Below the pieces are notes generated by a model. The model did no database searches. It saw nothing but the letters and a program-made list of their open reading frames with translations, and was not told the origin of the DNA. The translations under genes were made by a program, and so were the position numbers. A stretch of DNA of 7,304 nt from Myxococcales bacterium (GTDB lineage Bacteria > Myxococcota > Polyangia > Fen-1088), in assembly GCA_003157315.1 (NCBI GenBank), contig PMJE01000260.1:7543-14846 (forward strand), written 5' to 3'. Of this stretch, positions 7,101 through 7,304 are shown piece after piece (position 1 is the stretch's first letter; each line of letters opens with the position of its first letter).

Positions 7101-7304
7101 GTCCCGAAGCCTCCGAAGGGGGTGGCCGTGGCCGTGATCGTGGCCGTGGCCGGAGCCGGAGCCGCAACCGGGCTCGCAACCACCGGTACTGCCGCAGCCA
7201 GATCCGGCCGATTCGTCTCCACAAATCCAATCACATGACGGAGCGTCGGGTAGTCTCGCAACTTCAGCGTATCCTGGCGCGGAATATTGAATGTCTCCCG
7301 CACC
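4181..7304 (-). CDS. PUFA-synthase-like type I megasynthase, C-terminal part (ACP-ACP-KR-DH)
   Basis: This reading frame enters from the right edge; the real start lies outside, and the GTG at 7303 is only a Val inside an ACP. Numbering residues from 7303: 1-30 is the end of one acyl carrier domain; 91-168 is a full ACP ([11 protein letters not shown]127 at the phosphopantetheine site), with Ala/Pro/Thr linkers between. About 225-430 is the structural half of a ketoreductase. About 438-720 is its catalytic half, with cofactor motif [10 protein letters not shown]597, S621, Y634 and N638 ([19 protein letters not shown]). About 745-1025 is a double-hotdog dehydratase with [10 protein letters not shown] (H775), [10 protein letters not shown] and ELCFQ (E947 in place of the usual Asp). 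The KR has a helical insertion (about 472-530) as in PUFA-synthase KRs. ACPs-KR-DH at the C-terminus matches Pfa-type and related secondary lipid synthases, which reduce and dehydrate beta-ketoacyl chains. The product cannot be told without the KS and AT. The PPTase gene follows at once. Confidence 0.88.
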   Translation of the reverse strand, partial: VRETFNIPRQDTLKLRDYPTLRHVIGFVETNRPDLAAAVPVVASPVAAPAPATATITATATPFGGFGTDSPPHAPHAPIAATATTSAVGAGDAIAERVLELVAGKTGYPRDMLEFDLDLEADLGIDTVKQAEVFALVRETFNIPRQDDVKLRDYPTLRHVIGFVNKYLPATAPVAPAAPAPVAAVAGAAVSVVDATAGPSPFVSGLLRRPVVTLRPPLDSCKKTGVRLEKGSRVVVVADSEGAGKLLCEQLEGRGVQVLRIDTRPERAEIEAALQTWAKAGKAVGLYFLPSLDRSAPLSDLDLVQFRKLYRDRVLLLHGAARGLYEALGNPGSFVITATRMGGQHGYGPAGAINSVGGAVSGFTKTLRRERPDLLAKVVDFEDGASTEMIARALLDETERDPGAVEIGYAAGLRVTVGLEVMQALPADAKPALNLDKNTVFAVTGGAGAITVAIVRDLAAASRGTFYLLDARAMPPESEHALLETVVRDREAAKREVFERIKADKGRATPAQVEEKLFDLERQAGILEALRGVEQAGGRAFYRQVDVLDGAAVKAVVDNIRGQSGRIDVILHAAGLERSRSLDRKPVEEFDLVFRVKADGLFNLMAATREMDVKAIVGFSSVAGRFGNAGQADYSSGNDFMCKTLSWWAASRPGSLGIALDWTAWGGIGMATRGSIPEIMKRAGIDMLSPAEGLPVIRHALQAGFSGEAVVGHKLGILIEPFDKDGGIDPDGSLVARARQRALPLPFDKVSFDLHQGMTAEIRLDPKVEPFLHDHAIDGIPVLPGVMGLETFAEAAWLLAPLHRVAALENVRFLAPMKYYRHEPRSVIVRARPLLGADGRVRVHTTLSSVQVVVGREPEEKLHFAGVVVLEQGEGQGARTTVDGAGPVGGIGHDDIYRVYFHGPAYRVLEMVNRLSTGQVVGTMRTPLPADTTNPNSTSMVGPRMVELCFQTAGVWEIGQTGQMGLPSVVDRVTVFDPAPNGKLVVAELQPHSSADALSFDARVRDGEGKVYLTVEGYRTSRIPGGLPDEAVGRFRGVVG
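6800..7304 (-). repeat. Tandem acyl-carrier domains with near-identical 3' ends
   Basis: The end of the partial ACP (7271-7304) and the matching part of the complete ACP (6863-6896) differ at one base in 34, at an offset of 408 bases (136 codons). Beyond this the copies drift: [17 protein letters not shown] against [17 protein letters not shown]. The period gives the full carrier-plus-linker unit. More copies may lie beyond the right edge, as PUFA-type synthases usually carry several ACPs in a row that raise product yield. Confidence 0.8.
7122..7169 (-). repeat. Hexamer repeat encoding the inter-ACP linker
   Basis: Eight consecutive six-base units follow each other on the plus strand: GTGGCC twice, GTGATC, GTGGCC twice, GGAGCC twice, then GCAACC. 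On the coding (minus) strand they encode the flexible [14 protein letters not shown] linker between the two carrier domains. Changes in unit number would stay in frame and only lengthen or shorten the linker by two residues per unit, so the tract can vary without breaking the enzyme. Confidence 0.7.

Overview
The window is GC-rich, with the strong third-position G/C bias of a large-genome myxobacterium (Myxococcota, probably Polyangia). Three things point there: a Gly-rich then Cys-rich lipoprotein with DAxxPDA-type linkers, a PUFA-synthase-like multidomain enzyme whose carrier domain reads [10 protein letters not shown], and long GC-skewed antisense reading frames. The assignment is an inference from style, not from a marker gene.

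Layout, left to right. (1) 1-344, minus strand: the N-terminal 114 codons of a major facilitator superfamily (MFS) membrane protein, running off the left edge. (2) 345-428: a short divergent intergenic region. (3) 429-2812, plus strand: one large surface lipoprotein gene. It encodes a lipobox signal peptide, a Gly-rich stalk, tandem Cys-rich modules and a beta-propeller of seven near-identical repeats of about 41 residues. The reading frame is broken near 795-799: the signal peptide and first stalk are in one frame and the rest in another. (4) 2915-3366, plus strand: a hicB-hicA type II toxin-antitoxin pair, antitoxin first, with the two genes overlapping by four bases. (5) 3377-3395: a hairpin in the convergent gap, a candidate terminator. 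(6) 3431-4171, minus strand: a Sfp-type 4'-phosphopantetheinyl transferase. (7) 4181-7304, minus strand: the C-terminal part of a PUFA-synthase/secondary-lipid-synthase-like type I megasynthase, with (partial ACP)-ACP-KR-DH visible. It runs off the right edge, where ketosynthase and acyltransferase domains would be expected.

The megasynthase and phosphopantetheinyl transferase are nine bases apart on the same strand and form a functional unit: the transferase is the natural activator of the tandem carrier domains. The carrier domain seen in full has threonine, not serine, at the position that normally receives phosphopantetheine, and the dehydratase has Glu where the second catalytic Asp is usual. 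Nothing in the sequence links the lipoprotein, the toxin-antitoxin pair or the MFS protein to this lipid/polyketide unit; they look like independent neighbours. The most notable observations are the Thr-type ACP with its linked transferase, the frameshifted repeat-rich lipoprotein, and the highly homogenised propeller repeats.
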